Part shown: one piece after another, positions 18,229-26,303 of the stretch | Layout of the letters: each line of letters opens with the position of its first letter | Numbering within the stretch: position 1 is the first letter of the stretch | NCBI RefSeq assembly: GCF_003634825.1 | Contig: NZ_RBXD01000001.1 | Span: forward strand, 518,501 to 582,500 | Reading direction: 5' to 3' | Length of the DNA: 64,000 nt | Origin: Flavobacterium sp. 123 | GTDB lineage: Bacteria > Bacteroidota > Bacteroidia > Flavobacteriales > Flavobacteriaceae | Program-made: the position numbers and the translations under genes | Notes under the pieces: model-generated | Told to the model about the DNA's origin: nothing | Databases searched by the model: none | What the model saw: only the letters and a program-made list of their open reading frames with translations

Positions 18229-19713
18229 CTATCGTTCTAACATATCAACATCTACACCCAGTCCATCAGCAACTGCGGCACCTAATCTTCCATCAACTCT
18301 ATACCAATGACACAATTGTCGGTTGATAATTTCAGATTTTTTAGGACCTTCTATTCCTGACATAGCGCTAATAATATTGTGTACAGTATTTTCTTGTTGT
18401 TTTGGAGTCATTATTTTGAATAAATTCCCAGGTTGGGTATAATGATCATTTTCGCCTTCACAGTTTCTATCATACCAATCCGCAATGGTACTTTGTACTT
18501 CTAATGGTGGTTCTTTGTACGCTGGATCGATTTTCATATCATCAAAACTATTTGGATAATAATTTGGATTTTCGCCACCATTTCCGTCTATTCTCATTTG
18601 ACCGTCTCTTTGATAATTATTAGTTGCAAATGGACAGCGATTTACAGGAATCTGCTCATAATTTGCACCCAACCGATACCGATGCGCATCAGGATAGGAA
18701 AGCAAACGACCTTGCAACATTTTATCAGGCGAATAGCCAATACCATTTACAATATGTGCTGGCGCAAAAGCTGCTTGCTCAATATCTTGAAAATAGTTAT
18801 GAGGATTTTGATTGAGTTCTAAAACCCCAACATCAATTAAAGGAAAATCAGCATGAGGCCAGACTTTTGTTAAATCAAATGGATTAAAATAGTATTCTTG
18901 AGAATTTGCTTGTGCCTCAGTCATTACTTGAATCTTAAGATTCCATTTTGGAAAATTACCAGCATCGATATTTTCAATCAAATCACGTTGTGAAAAGTCC
19001 ATATCATGCGCTTTCATTTGGGCTGCTTCTTCATTAGTAAAATTCTTAATCCCTTGCGCCGTTTTAAAATGAAATTTCACATAAAAACGTTCGTTGGCAT
19101 TATTAATCATCGAAAAAGTATGACTTCCATATCCATTCATATGACGATATCCATAAGGAGTTCCTCTATCCGACATTAGTATCAAAACTTGATGCAAACT
19201 TTCTGGATTTAGTGACCAATAATCCCACATCATTGTTGGTGACTTCATATTCGTATAAGGATCTCGTTTTTGAGTATGAATAAAATCGCCAAACTTTTTT
19301 GGATCTTTTATAAAGAAAACTGGCGTATTGTTACCTACTAAATCCCAATTCCCATCTTCTGTATAAAATTTTATAGCAAATCCCCTAGGATCACGTTCTG
19401 TATCTGCCGAACCTTTTTCTCCACCAACAGTCGAAAACCGAAGCAATACTTTAGTTTCCTTACCTATTCCTGAAAAGACTTTTGCTTTCGTATATTTAGT
19501 AATATCATGGGTTACTGTAAAAGTTCCAAACGCTCCAGAACCTTTTGCATGAACCACTCTTTCTGGAATACGCTCCCTGTTGAAATGGGCCATTTTTTCG
19601 TGAAGAATATAATCTTGAAGCAACAATGGACCTCGCGGACCTATTGATTGTGAATTTTCATTTTCTACAAAAGGTCTTCCAGACGCCGTTGTAAGTTTAT
19701 TATGTGATTTCAT
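18229..19713 (-). CDS. Monofunctional heme catalase (small-subunit, clade 3 type)
   Basis: A 494-residue enzyme that dismutates hydrogen peroxide. Visible signature segments: the start GRPFVENENSQSIGPRGPLLLQDY, the distal-side motif RVVHAKGSGAFGTF with the catalytic His near residue 55, FSTVGGEKGSADTERDPRGFA, NTPVFFIKDPKKFGDFIH, and the proximal heme-ligand motif RLLSYPDAHRYRLGAN with the Tyr near 340. No signal peptide, so cytosolic. The size fits the small-subunit class that also binds NADPH. It is monocistronic; the upstream 330 bp contains two hairpin-forming sequences. Confidence 0.95.
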   Translation of the reverse strand: MKSHNKLTTASGRPFVENENSQSIGPRGPLLLQDYILHEKMAHFNRERIPERVVHAKGSGAFGTFTVTHDITKYTKAKVFSGIGKETKVLLRFSTVGGEKGSADTERDPRGFAIKFYTEDGNWDLVGNNTPVFFIKDPKKFGDFIHTQKRDPYTNMKSPTMMWDYWSLNPESLHQVLILMSDRGTPYGYRHMNGYGSHTFSMINNANERFYVKFHFKTAQGIKNFTNEEAAQMKAHDMDFSQRDLIENIDAGNFPKWNLKIQVMTEAQANSQEYYFNPFDLTKVWPHADFPLIDVGVLELNQNPHNYFQDIEQAAFAPAHIVNGIGYSPDKMLQGRLLSYPDAHRYRLGANYEQIPVNRCPFATNNYQRDGQMRIDGNGGENPNYYPNSFDDMKIDPAYKEPPLEVQSTIADWYDRNCEGENDHYTQPGNLFKIMTPKQQENTVHNIISAMSGIEGPKKSEIINRQLCHWYRVDGRLGAAVADGLGVDVDMLER

Positions 19714-20043
19714 AATTGTAAAATATAATAGTTACATCCAAAAGTGGCTTACTTAAAATTATAAATGAGTAGATAGTTTTTGTTTCAAGACAAAAACTAT
19801 TTATCGATTTTTACAACACATAAAAGAATAAGAAAATAATCTGATTTTCAGGGGCAAAAAAGGGTATTGAAAGTCAACATAATAAAGTTAAGAAACTTAA
19901 CTTATTAACAACAAAGTAATAACAAAATCTTAACAGCCAACAAAGGCTTTATGTTTCATCTTTGTAGTGTAATAAACTGGTTATTTATTACTTTGGTTTT
20001 GGTTAGTTATAAAAATGCTGATATCTTTTGATATCGGCATTTT
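19714..20043. other. Intergenic region upstream of catalase
   Basis: 330 bp, A+T-rich, no ORF. It contains an 11-bp perfect inverted repeat (19772-19782 with 19789-19799, ATAGTTTTTGT) and a second imperfect one around GTTAAG-AAA-CTTAAC (19881-19906), plus the terminator of the neighbouring hydrolase gene at its right end. The catalase promoter must lie here, but no exact TAnnTTTG box is visible. Confidence 0.5.
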
Positions 20044-20044
20044 T
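20011..20044 (-). terminator. Intrinsic terminator of the alpha/beta hydrolase gene
   Basis: Fifteen-bp stem with one mismatch (20011-20025 with 20030-20044, core ATGCTGATATC) and T tracts. One arm reaches the hydrolase stop codon. Confidence 0.75.
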
Positions 20045-20829
20045 TATTTTGTAGTATTTATAAAAGACAGTACTGCGGAGTTAAATGCCAGTGGCTGTTC
20101 AACGTTTACAACGTGTCCACAATTAGCAATAACAAATAATTGAGAGGAACGATAATGGCTTTCAACTACTTTACGAACAGAGGGTAAAAACATATAATCT
20201 TCCTCGCCCATTACGTATAAAGTAGGAATACTTAATTCTACTTGTCTAAACCATTTCAGCACTGGATTAATTTCGGCAGTTAGTTTAAACCATTTTATAA
20301 ATTCTTTTTGGTATAATTTCTTCGCTTCATTTATAAAAAGCAACCTAGATTGTTTATGGCTTTTTTTAGGCATTATTACAAAAGCAAAAAATCGATACAA
20401 AACTAAATACGGCAGCACATACTTGAACATGTTGCCTAGTCTCATTAATACCTGAGAACGAAAATTCATTTTAAGAATTGCTCCTCCTAAAATCATGCTT
20501 TGAACGCGCTCCGGATACATTTCTGCTAATTGTCTAATTAGAATTGTTCCTAAAGAAATTCCAACAAAATGTGATTTTTCTATCTTCAAAAAATCTAAAA
20601 CCTCCAAAATATCATGCGATAATGCAGCAAAGGTATATTTTTGTTTAAAAGCTGTTTTTATTGTTGTTTTCGAATTTCCATGTCCTCTTAAATCTAAAAG
20701 GAGAACATTATATTGTTTCTGAAAATCCCGAATTTGTTTAAACCAAATAGAAGAACTACCACCTGCACCATGCACAAAAGTTACCCATTGTGTGCTGGTT
20801 TCATTTTTATAAATGGTGTAATTAATCAT
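20044..20829 (-). CDS. Alpha/beta hydrolase
   Basis: A 261-residue cytosolic alpha/beta-hydrolase. The fold's catalytic triad can be placed: nucleophile Ser92 in GISLG, Asp211 in GEEDYMF, and His239 in NCGHVVNVEQP. The oxyanion-hole segment VHGAGGSSSIW and the LRGHGNS strand-loop are also present. A basic cap region lies around residues 125-180. Related enzymes include esterases, lipases and epoxide hydrolases. No substrate can be assigned, and the neighbours (catalase and a metal-receptor-like protein) give no clear hint. Confidence 0.85.
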   Translation of the reverse strand: MINYTIYKNETSTQWVTFVHGAGGSSSIWFKQIRDFQKQYNVLLLDLRGHGNSKTTIKTAFKQKYTFAALSHDILEVLDFLKIEKSHFVGISLGTILIRQLAEMYPERVQSMILGGAILKMNFRSQVLMRLGNMFKYVLPYLVLYRFFAFVIMPKKSHKQSRLLFINEAKKLYQKEFIKWFKLTAEINPVLKWFRQVELSIPTLYVMGEEDYMFLPSVRKVVESHYRSSQLFVIANCGHVVNVEQPLAFNSAVLSFINTTK

Positions 20830-20913
20830 ATTTGTTTTTTTGGTAAAAATAGAATTTTAATTTTAATTGTCAATCTTAACATAAAATAATGCTCATTTAA
20901 AGATTGTATAACG

Positions 20914-20921
20914 TAAATTTG
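20914..20921 (+). promoter_or_regulatory. Candidate -7 promoter element for the Lacal_2735-like gene
   Basis: TAAATTTG (TAnnTTTG), ending 15 nt before the ATG at 20937. This position argues for the ATG rather than the upstream in-frame TTG at 20904 as start. Confidence 0.45.
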
Positions 20922-20936
20922 CAAAAAATTACACTC

Positions 20937-21086
20937 ATGCAAGGATTATTGAAAGAGAAAAGTGAAATAGAAAGACTACAAAGAGAGTTTAAAATTCTTT
21001 CGGAACAAATTTCAAAAACAGACAAACGTACTACCGAGTCAAATATTCAAACAGAAGAATTAATTCTGGAGGAATGTGAAGCCTAA
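20937..21086 (+). CDS. Small helical protein resembling the Lacal_2735 family
   Basis: A 49-residue protein starting MQGLLKEKSEIERLQREFKI. The N-terminal pattern (short hydrophobic start, then KxSEIExLQxxYK) and the acidic end (TEELILEECEA) resemble the small flavobacterial Lacal_2735 proteins, whose function is unknown. It is expected to be one long charged helix. The frame can extend to a TTG at 20904, but a -7 box sits between, so the ATG is preferred. Its last 27 nt overlap the end of the convergent metal-receptor gene. Annotation is moderate because the sequence diverges from the family members I remember. Confidence 0.6.
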   Translation: MQGLLKEKSEIERLQREFKILSEQISKTDKRTTESNIQTEELILEECEA

Positions 21087-21887
21087 TTCTTGATGTATTT
21101 TCTTAAAATAATCAAACGCTTTTAATAACCGACTTCCATACCAAGAAAACATTTCTCCATCTACTAAAATTACTTTTACATGATGGGTTAATTGTTCTAT
21201 CTCTAAAGCATCCGATTCTTTAAAAGGAAATGGCTCTGAGGAAAGAAAAATTATATCTGGATTTTCTTCTGATTTTATTTTTCTTAAATCAATTTCAGGA
21301 TAACGCCCCGAAATCTCAGGATTTTTATCATACATGTTATTGAAGTGATTCAGTTTCAACAATTCATTGATAAAATTATCTGAACCAGCAACCATATAAG
21401 GATCTTTCCAAATAAAATAAGCAACTTTTTTAAATGGCTTATCTTTTATGAAGTCCTTAAAATCATTCAAAGCAAAAGCCAATTTATCATTCCATTTTTG
21501 TGCTTCTACTCGGCAATTAAATAATTGACCAAAGTCAAAAATCATCTTAAAATTATCCTCAACAGTAATAATATCAGTTACCCAAACAGGACATATTTTA
21601 CGCAATTCGTTAACCATTTCTCGCGTATTCTCTTCTTTGTTGCAAATGATAATATCTGGAAATAATTCTTTTATTTTATCGAAATGAACCTGCTTAGTTC
21701 CTCCAACAATTTTCTTTGTTGATTTGAAATGATACGGATGAACACAAAACTTCGTAATCCCAACAATTCTGTCCTCCAACCCTAAATCAGATAACAATTC
21801 TGTTTGTGATGGGACTAGTGAAACGATTCTTTTTGGGGCAGTTTCAAAAAAATGAGAAACACCTAATTGGTCTTTAAAAATTTTCAT
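21060..21887 (-). CDS. Helical-backbone metal receptor (BtuF/TroA-like) without signal peptide
   Basis: A 275-residue protein of the periplasmic-binding-protein fold used for B12 and siderophores. Visible: PKRIVSLVPSQTELLSDLGLEDRIVGITKFC, VGGTKQVHFDKIKELFPDIIICN, YFIWKDPYMVAGSDNFINELL, and VDGEMFSWYGSRLLKAFDY. These match BtuF-like proteins. It starts directly at MKIFKDQLGVSHFF with no export signal, so it may act in the cytoplasm; the family includes such proteins in Bacteroidota. There is no permease or ATPase next to it. The 3' end overlaps the convergent small gene. Ligand unknown. Confidence 0.78.
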   Translation of the reverse strand: MKIFKDQLGVSHFFETAPKRIVSLVPSQTELLSDLGLEDRIVGITKFCVHPYHFKSTKKIVGGTKQVHFDKIKELFPDIIICNKEENTREMVNELRKICPVWVTDIITVEDNFKMIFDFGQLFNCRVEAQKWNDKLAFALNDFKDFIKDKPFKKVAYFIWKDPYMVAGSDNFINELLKLNHFNNMYDKNPEISGRYPEIDLRKIKSEENPDIIFLSSEPFPFKESDALEIEQLTHHVKVILVDGEMFSWYGSRLLKAFDYFKKIHQELGFTFLQN

Positions 21888-21938
21888 TTATAATGGATTT
21901 TTAACCGTTTAATAATAATAACATCCATACTATTTTTT

Positions 21939-21946
21939 TATCTTTG
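21939..21946 (+). promoter_or_regulatory. Candidate -7 promoter element for the YceI-like gene
   Basis: TATCTTTG (TAnnTTTG) ends 4 nt before the ATG at 21951, which would give a leaderless or nearly leaderless transcript. Confidence 0.45.
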
Positions 21947-21950
21947 CAGT

Positions 21951-22568
21951 ATGAAAACATGTATTAAAATAGCCCTCCTTTTTTTTATAGTTTCTACTTC
22001 TATATTCGCACAACCTTTAGTTAATGTTAGCTTACAAAAAAACAGTTCTTTAACAATTACAGGAACAACAAATGTAGTTTCTTTTAAAATTTTTCAGAAT
22101 GGAGACAAGCTTTCTAACAAGAAAATGTCTTTTACCACTACACAAAATCAAAATAAAATAGCCTTAAGTGATAATAAGCTTTCTGTTATTGTAAAAGACT
22201 TTACTTCAAATAACAAAATGGCTTTAAGAGATTTTTTAAAACTTTTAAAATCAGAAACGTATCCTACTTTACTCGTACAAATAAATTATCTTGACTTAGA
22301 TTCTTCAACAGACAAATCAGAATCAAATGGTGGAAATGCTGTTGTAAGCATTACAATTACTGGAGTCAAAAGACATTACATGATTCCTATTTCATTTGAT
22401 AGTGATGGAGATACCTATTTCATCAAAGGTAAAAAGAAACTGAGTATTCGTGATTTTGGACTCACTCCAGTAAGCCAAATGATGGGCTTAATCAAAGTGA
22501 GCGAATGGATCGATATTGACTTCAATATGATATGCAAAATTAAAGTCACTAATACCGAGGAAATCTAA
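21951..22568 (+). CDS. YceI-like secreted protein
   Basis: A 205-residue protein with a Sec signal peptide (ending SIFAQ, cleavage near residue 20). The mature part looks like the YceI lipocalin-like barrel: SLTITGTTNVVSFKIF resembles the SxLxVxGTTNVHxF start of many flavobacterial YceI proteins, MALRDFLKLLKSETYPTLLVQI corresponds to the central helix-strand unit, and ITGVKRHYMIPISFD and LSIRDFGLTPVSQMMGLIKV match the C-terminal half. YceI proteins bind isoprenoid-like lipids in the periplasm. It converges on pyrF. Confidence 0.75.
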   Translation: MKTCIKIALLFFIVSTSIFAQPLVNVSLQKNSSLTITGTTNVVSFKIFQNGDKLSNKKMSFTTTQNQNKIALSDNKLSVIVKDFTSNNKMALRDFLKLLKSETYPTLLVQINYLDLDSSTDKSESNGGNAVVSITITGVKRHYMIPISFDSDGDTYFIKGKKKLSIRDFGLTPVSQMMGLIKVSEWIDIDFNMICKIKVTNTEEI

Positions 22569-22598
22569 GATTTAGTATTGAATACTTTCTCTAAAAAT

Positions 22599-22620
22599 AT
22601 CTTGGGATTTAACCCAAGAT
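22599..22620 (-). terminator. Intrinsic terminator overlapping the pyrF stop codon
   Basis: On the minus strand ATCTTGGG-TTAAAT-CCCAAGAT followed by ATTTTT. The loop contains the pyrF TAA, so the 5' arm is coding sequence. Confidence 0.7.
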
Positions 22621-23421
22621 TGCTTCCATTTCTTGTTGCATTTTTAAAGCTTCTTCTCTTGCCTTTACAATATAATCTTTTCCGTTTGAAGCATAAATTA
22701 TAGCTCTAGATGAATTGATTAGCAACCCAACATTAGCATTCATTCCATATTTACAAACCTCAGAAAGACTTCCACCTTGAGCTCCAACACCAGGAACTAA
22801 CAAGAAACTATCTGGAACAATCTTACGGATTTCTGTAAAATATTCTGCTTTAGTAGCACCAACTACATACATTAAGTTTTCGCTATTTTTCCATGCTTTA
22901 GAAGTTTCCAACACTTGTTTGTACAACTCTTTCCCATTTGTATTCAAAGTCTGGAAATCAAAAGCCCCTTCATTTGAAGTTAGGGCTAATACTATAGTGT
23001 GCTTATTTTCAAAAGCTAAAAAAGGCTCTACAGAATCTTTACCCATATATGGAGCAACAGTAACACTATCAAAATTCATGTCTTCAAAAAAAGCTTTTGC
23101 ATACATCGATGAAGTATTACCAATATCGCCTCTTTTTGCATCTGCAATAGTGAAGATTTCAGGATGATTCTGATTAATATAATCAATCGTTTTTTGCAAA
23201 GACAACCACCCTTTTATTCCATAAGCTTCATAAAAAGCAGTATTGGGTTTATAAGCAACCGCTAAATCATGAGTAGCGTCAATAATAGCCTTATTAAATT
23301 CAAAAATAGGATCTTCTAATTCAAGTAAATGCTGCGGAATTTTATTCAAATCAACATCTAATCCTACACATAGAAACGATTTTTTGATTTTAATTTGGTC
23401 AATAAGTTGTAGTGTCGTCAT
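22609..23421 (-). CDS. pyrF: Orotidine 5'-phosphate decarboxylase (type 2)
   Basis: A 270-residue TIM-barrel enzyme converting OMP to UMP, the last step of de novo pyrimidine synthesis. The catalytic segment [20 protein letters not shown] near residue 92 carries the Asp/Lys/Asp network. [13 protein letters not shown] near the N-terminus and [17 protein letters not shown] (phosphate-binding) near 205 agree with the longer type 2 enzymes, about 270 residues against about 230 for the E. coli type. It lies downstream of prfA in the same direction, separated by a terminator. Confidence 0.94.
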   Translation of the reverse strand: MTTLQLIDQIKIKKSFLCVGLDVDLNKIPQHLLELEDPIFEFNKAIIDATHDLAVAYKPNTAFYEAYGIKGWLSLQKTIDYINQNHPEIFTIADAKRGDIGNTSSMYAKAFFEDMNFDSVTVAPYMGKDSVEPFLAFENKHTIVLALTSNEGAFDFQTLNTNGKELYKQVLETSKAWKNSENLMYVVGATKAEYFTEIRKIVPDSFLLVPGVGAQGGSLSEVCKYGMNANVGLLINSSRAIIYASNGKDYIVKAREEALKMQQEMEAILG

Positions 23422-23510
23422 TTGATTGAAAAGGTTAAAGTTTGAAGTTTAAGATTGCTATACTTTTCACTTAATAGTATTGGCTTTTGTTTTTTTCAAA
23501 ATTAAAAAAA

Positions 23511-23539
23511 ATACCATGCTAACTAATTTAGTATGGTAT
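23511..23539 (-). terminator. Intrinsic terminator of prfA
   Basis: Twelve-bp stem with one mismatch (23511-23522 with 23528-23539, core ATACCAT..TAA) followed on the minus strand by a run of T. Confidence 0.72.
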
Positions 23540-23568
23540 CTTTCTTTTTATTCATGCTTTCGATTAGT

Positions 23569-24645
23569 TTAAAAAACTTCGCTAGCTTCTTTTAGTTTCT
23601 CCATATTATTCACCAACTGAAGTTCGTCAACAATTTTTTGGATATCACCATTCATAATATTTCCTAAATCATATAAGGTTAAACCCACTCTATGATCTGT
23701 AACACGTCCTTGCGCATAATTATACGTACGGATTTTAGCAGAACGGTCACCTGAACTTACTTGAGAAGTACGTTTTGAAGCATCTTGTTCTTGTTTTTTA
23801 GCTAATTCCTGTTCGTACAAACGAGAACGCAAAACTGTTAATGCTTTATCTTTATTTTTATGTTGCGATTTTTGATCTTGACATTGCGCCACTAATCCTG
23901 TAGGAATGTGTGTCAAACGAACTGCTGATTTAGTTGTATTTACAGATTGTCCACCTGGTCCTGAAGAACAGAAGAAATCCACACGCACATCATTCATATC
24001 AATTTGAACATCAAATTCCTCTGCTTCTGGAAGCACCATAACAGTTGCTGCTGATGTATGTACACGCCCTTGAGTTTCTGTTTGAGGAACACGTTGTACA
24101 CGGTGAACTCCAGCTTCAAACTTAAGCGTTCCATAAACATCCTCACCAGTAACTTCAAAAATAACCTCTTTAAATCCTCCTGATGTACCCTCGTTCATAT
24201 CTACAACCGAAGTTCTCCAACCGCGATTTTCACAATATTTAGTATACATACGGAATAAATCTCCAGCAAAAATACTTGCCTCATCACCACCTGTTCCAGC
24301 ACGAATCTCAACCATGACATTCTTTGCATCTTCTGGATCTTTAGGAATCAACATAAACTTGATTTCTTCTTCTAATTCTGGCAATCTTTCTTTTGCTTCA
24401 TCAAGTTGCATTTTAGCCATTTCGGTCATATCTGCATCACTCCCATCAGCAATTATTTCATTCGCTTCATCAATATTTGCCATCAAAAGCACATATTCAT
24501 CTCGCTTTTCAGCTAAAGCTTTTAAGTTTTTATACTCTTGATTCAATTGCACATAACGTTTCTGATCCGCAATAACATCCGGCTGGATTATTAAATCCGA
24601 AATCTCATCAAAACGTTGTTTTACTATTTGAAGTCTATCTAACAT
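23569..24645 (-). CDS. prfA: Peptide chain release factor 1
   Basis: A 358-residue class I release factor that reads UAA and UAG and triggers peptide release. The GGQ motif is present in [21 protein letters not shown] near residue 230; its Gln is the usual methylation site. The RF1-type segment [22 protein letters not shown] and the C-terminal [16 protein letters not shown] are intact. Length is the family norm. A TAAATTTG -7 box lies 25 nt upstream. A dispersed hairpin element lies further upstream. Confidence 0.96.
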   Translation of the reverse strand: MLDRLQIVKQRFDEISDLIIQPDVIADQKRYVQLNQEYKNLKALAEKRDEYVLLMANIDEANEIIADGSDADMTEMAKMQLDEAKERLPELEEEIKFMLIPKDPEDAKNVMVEIRAGTGGDEASIFAGDLFRMYTKYCENRGWRTSVVDMNEGTSGGFKEVIFEVTGEDVYGTLKFEAGVHRVQRVPQTETQGRVHTSAATVMVLPEAEEFDVQIDMNDVRVDFFCSSGPGGQSVNTTKSAVRLTHIPTGLVAQCQDQKSQHKNKDKALTVLRSRLYEQELAKKQEQDASKRTSQVSSGDRSAKIRTYNYAQGRVTDHRVGLTLYDLGNIMNGDIQKIVDELQLVNNMEKLKEASEVF

Positions 24646-24669
24646 ATTCTTGATCCTTTATTTGGAGTG

Positions 24670-24677
24670 CAAATTTA
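24670..24677 (-). promoter_or_regulatory. Candidate -7 promoter element for prfA
   Basis: The minus strand reads TAAATTTG (TAnnTTTG), placed for a leader under 20 nt. Confidence 0.45.
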
Positions 24678-24723
24678 GTGAAAAGATTGCACATTTTAGA
24701 TTGCTGATTTCAGATTTTTTTTC

Positions 24724-24810
24724 TGGAGCTATTTCCTGCTATTCGCTATATCTTTTTCTGCCAAAAAAAGCAGAAAAAGGATGTCGCTGCTATCAGGGCT
24801 AGGGAAATTG
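24724..24810. repeat. Dispersed hairpin repeat of about 90 bp
   Basis: Inner stem TTTTTCTGC / GCAGAAAAA (about 24752-24780) with an A-rich loop, flanked by GGAGCTATTTCC on the left and GGGCTAGGGAAAT on the right, whose TTTCC/GGAAA parts also pair. The flanks (GCTATATC.TTTTT and CAGGGCTAGGGAAAT) resemble a repeat I remember as common between genes in Flavobacterium genomes. It is not coding. A single copy is in this window, so the repeat status rests on memory. Confidence 0.6.
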
Positions 24811-24895
24811 TATCAAAAACTGCGTTTATGGATTTAGATTTTTTTATACTTTTATCAAAACAAAAAAATCACTTTATTTTTAAAACTAAATAATA

Positions 24896-25534
24896 ATGAA
24901 TCCTAAAGTTGATGCCTTTATTAGTGATGCCAAAAAATGGCAGGCAGAAATAGAACATTTGAGACAATTACTACTTGATTGCGGACTAACCGAAGAATTC
25001 AAGTGGCGCGCACCTTGTTATAGCTTTCAAGGAAACAATGTAGTTCTTATAGGCTGTTTCAAAAACTATTGTACGCTTAGTTTTTTCAAAGGAACTTTGT
25101 TACAAGACAGTAAAGGTTTTCTAAGTAAACCTGGAGAAAATAGTCAAGCAATGCGCTTTTTTAAATTTACGAATGCGCAAGAAATTCAAGAACTGAAACC
25201 CATCATAAAAAATTACATTTATGAAGCCATTGAGATAGAAAAAGCAGGCTTGAAAGTAGTTTTCAAAAGCAACACAGCACTTGAATTAGTAGAGGAATTC
25301 CAAATCGTTTTAGACAAAAACCCTTCTTTGAATACCGCTTTCAAAGCCTTAACACCTGGACGACAACGAGCCTATAACTTATATTTTTCAGCCGCCAAAC
25401 AATCAAAAAAGAGGCAAACTAGAATAGAAAATTACATACCACGAATTCTTAATGGAAAAGGAATCAACGATTGCGTTTGTGGAATGTCTAAAAAAATGCC
25501 CAGCTGCGACGGTTCTCACAAACACATTTCATAA
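24896..25534 (+). CDS. DUF1801 / YdeI-type protein with a C-terminal CDGSH iron-sulfur motif
   Basis: A 212-residue cytosolic protein. Residues about 1-120 are a DUF1801/YdhG-like domain (LTEEFKWRAPCYSFQGNNVVLIGCFKN, FFKGTLLQDSKG). Residues about 125-190 are the helical OmdA/YdeI part (ALTPGRQRAYNLYFSAAKQSKKRQTRIENYIPRIL). The last 20 residues are CVCGMSKKMPSCDGSH plus a short tail, an exact match to CxCxxSxxxPxCDGSH, which in mitoNEET-type proteins ligates a 2Fe-2S cluster through three Cys and one His. YdeI relatives have been linked to bacteriocin or peptide resistance; I do not know the role here. It stands after a repeat element and before a lipoprotein gene. Confidence 0.82.
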   Translation: MNPKVDAFISDAKKWQAEIEHLRQLLLDCGLTEEFKWRAPCYSFQGNNVVLIGCFKNYCTLSFFKGTLLQDSKGFLSKPGENSQAMRFFKFTNAQEIQELKPIIKNYIYEAIEIEKAGLKVVFKSNTALELVEEFQIVLDKNPSLNTAFKALTPGRQRAYNLYFSAAKQSKKRQTRIENYIPRILNGKGINDCVCGMSKKMPSCDGSHKHIS

Positions 25535-25635
25535 TATTAGGAATCCCTTAATCTTGTCTTTTTTATCAACGCTAGTTGCAATCTTTTTCATAATATTGTA
25601 TTGTTTTCATCCTAAACCATTATTCATAATTCATC

Positions 25636-26109
25636 ATGAAAAAAATAATTCTGCCACTTTTACTAATTTTTTCTTTGGCTTCTTGCAAAGACTCCAATAA
25701 AAACAACAAAATTAAAGCTGCGCAATGGCTTATTGGAAAATGGGAGAACAAATCAGCCGATGGAAATCTTCAAGAAACTTGGAAAAAAACAAATGACAGT
25801 ACCTTTTTGGGTGAATCCTATTTTATCAAAGAGGAAGATACTATTCATTTTGAAACCATAATTTTACAGCAAAACGGCGAAGAACTGAAATACAACACTA
25901 CCATAAAAGGGCAAAATGACGATGAACCCGTTACTTTTATTCTAACGAATGAAGTAGAGAAAGAGCTCGTTTTTGAAAACAAGAAACACAATTACCCCCA
26001 AAAAATTAGCTATAGACTACTAAATCCAAAGAGTTTAGTTGCTAAAATATCTGGAACACTACAAGGAAAACCAAGTTCTGAGCAATATACTATGACAAAA
26101 ACAGAATAA
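25636..26109 (+). CDS. DUF6265 lipoprotein
   Basis: A 157-residue predicted lipoprotein (MKKIILPLLLIFSLASC, lipobox LASC about residues 14-17). The mature domain has the DUF6265 pattern: QWLIGKWENKSADGNLQETWKK, then GESYFIKEED, FETIILQQNGEEL, and the closing FENKKHNYPQKISYRL, a version of the usual F-N-x-x-H-D-F-P-Q motif. The fold is probably a small lipocalin-like barrel. Function unknown. It ends at a terminator. Confidence 0.8.
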   Translation: MKKIILPLLLIFSLASCKDSNKNNKIKAAQWLIGKWENKSADGNLQETWKKTNDSTFLGESYFIKEEDTIHFETIILQQNGEELKYNTTIKGQNDDEPVTFILTNEVEKELVFENKKHNYPQKISYRLLNPKSLVAKISGTLQGKPSSEQYTMTKTE

Positions 26110-26137
26110 ATAAACTGATAATTTCTGTCAAAGATTT

Positions 26138-26162
26138 AAACCTTGCTACATAAGCAAGGTTT
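26138..26162 (+). terminator. Intrinsic terminator after the DUF6265 gene
   Basis: Ten-bp stem (26138-26147 with 26153-26162, AAACCTTGCT), 5-nt loop, T run. Confidence 0.85.
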
Positions 26163-26239
26163 TTTATTTTGCAAAAAACTGAAATTCAATACTGTTAAAA
26201 TTATTTTAAAATATTATTCATATTTAATCTAAATAAGTT

Positions 26240-26269
26240 TTGTCAATTCAAAAGAGGGTTTTATATTTG
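26240..26269 (+). promoter_or_regulatory. Bacteroidota promoter of the TonB-dependent receptor gene
   Basis: -33 TTG at 26240-26242 (within TTTTG) and -7 TATATTTG at 26262-26269, 19 nt apart; a textbook arrangement about 35 nt before the ATG at 26304. I recognise no Fur-type box with confidence. Confidence 0.65.
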
Positions 26270-26303
26270 CATCGTTATTTTTAATTATTCCAAATAAACG
26301 ATT

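Noticed and set aside
20904..20936. TTG start for the Lacal_2735-like gene
   Set aside because: The stretch contains the candidate -7 promoter box, and the protein family starts at the downstream Met.
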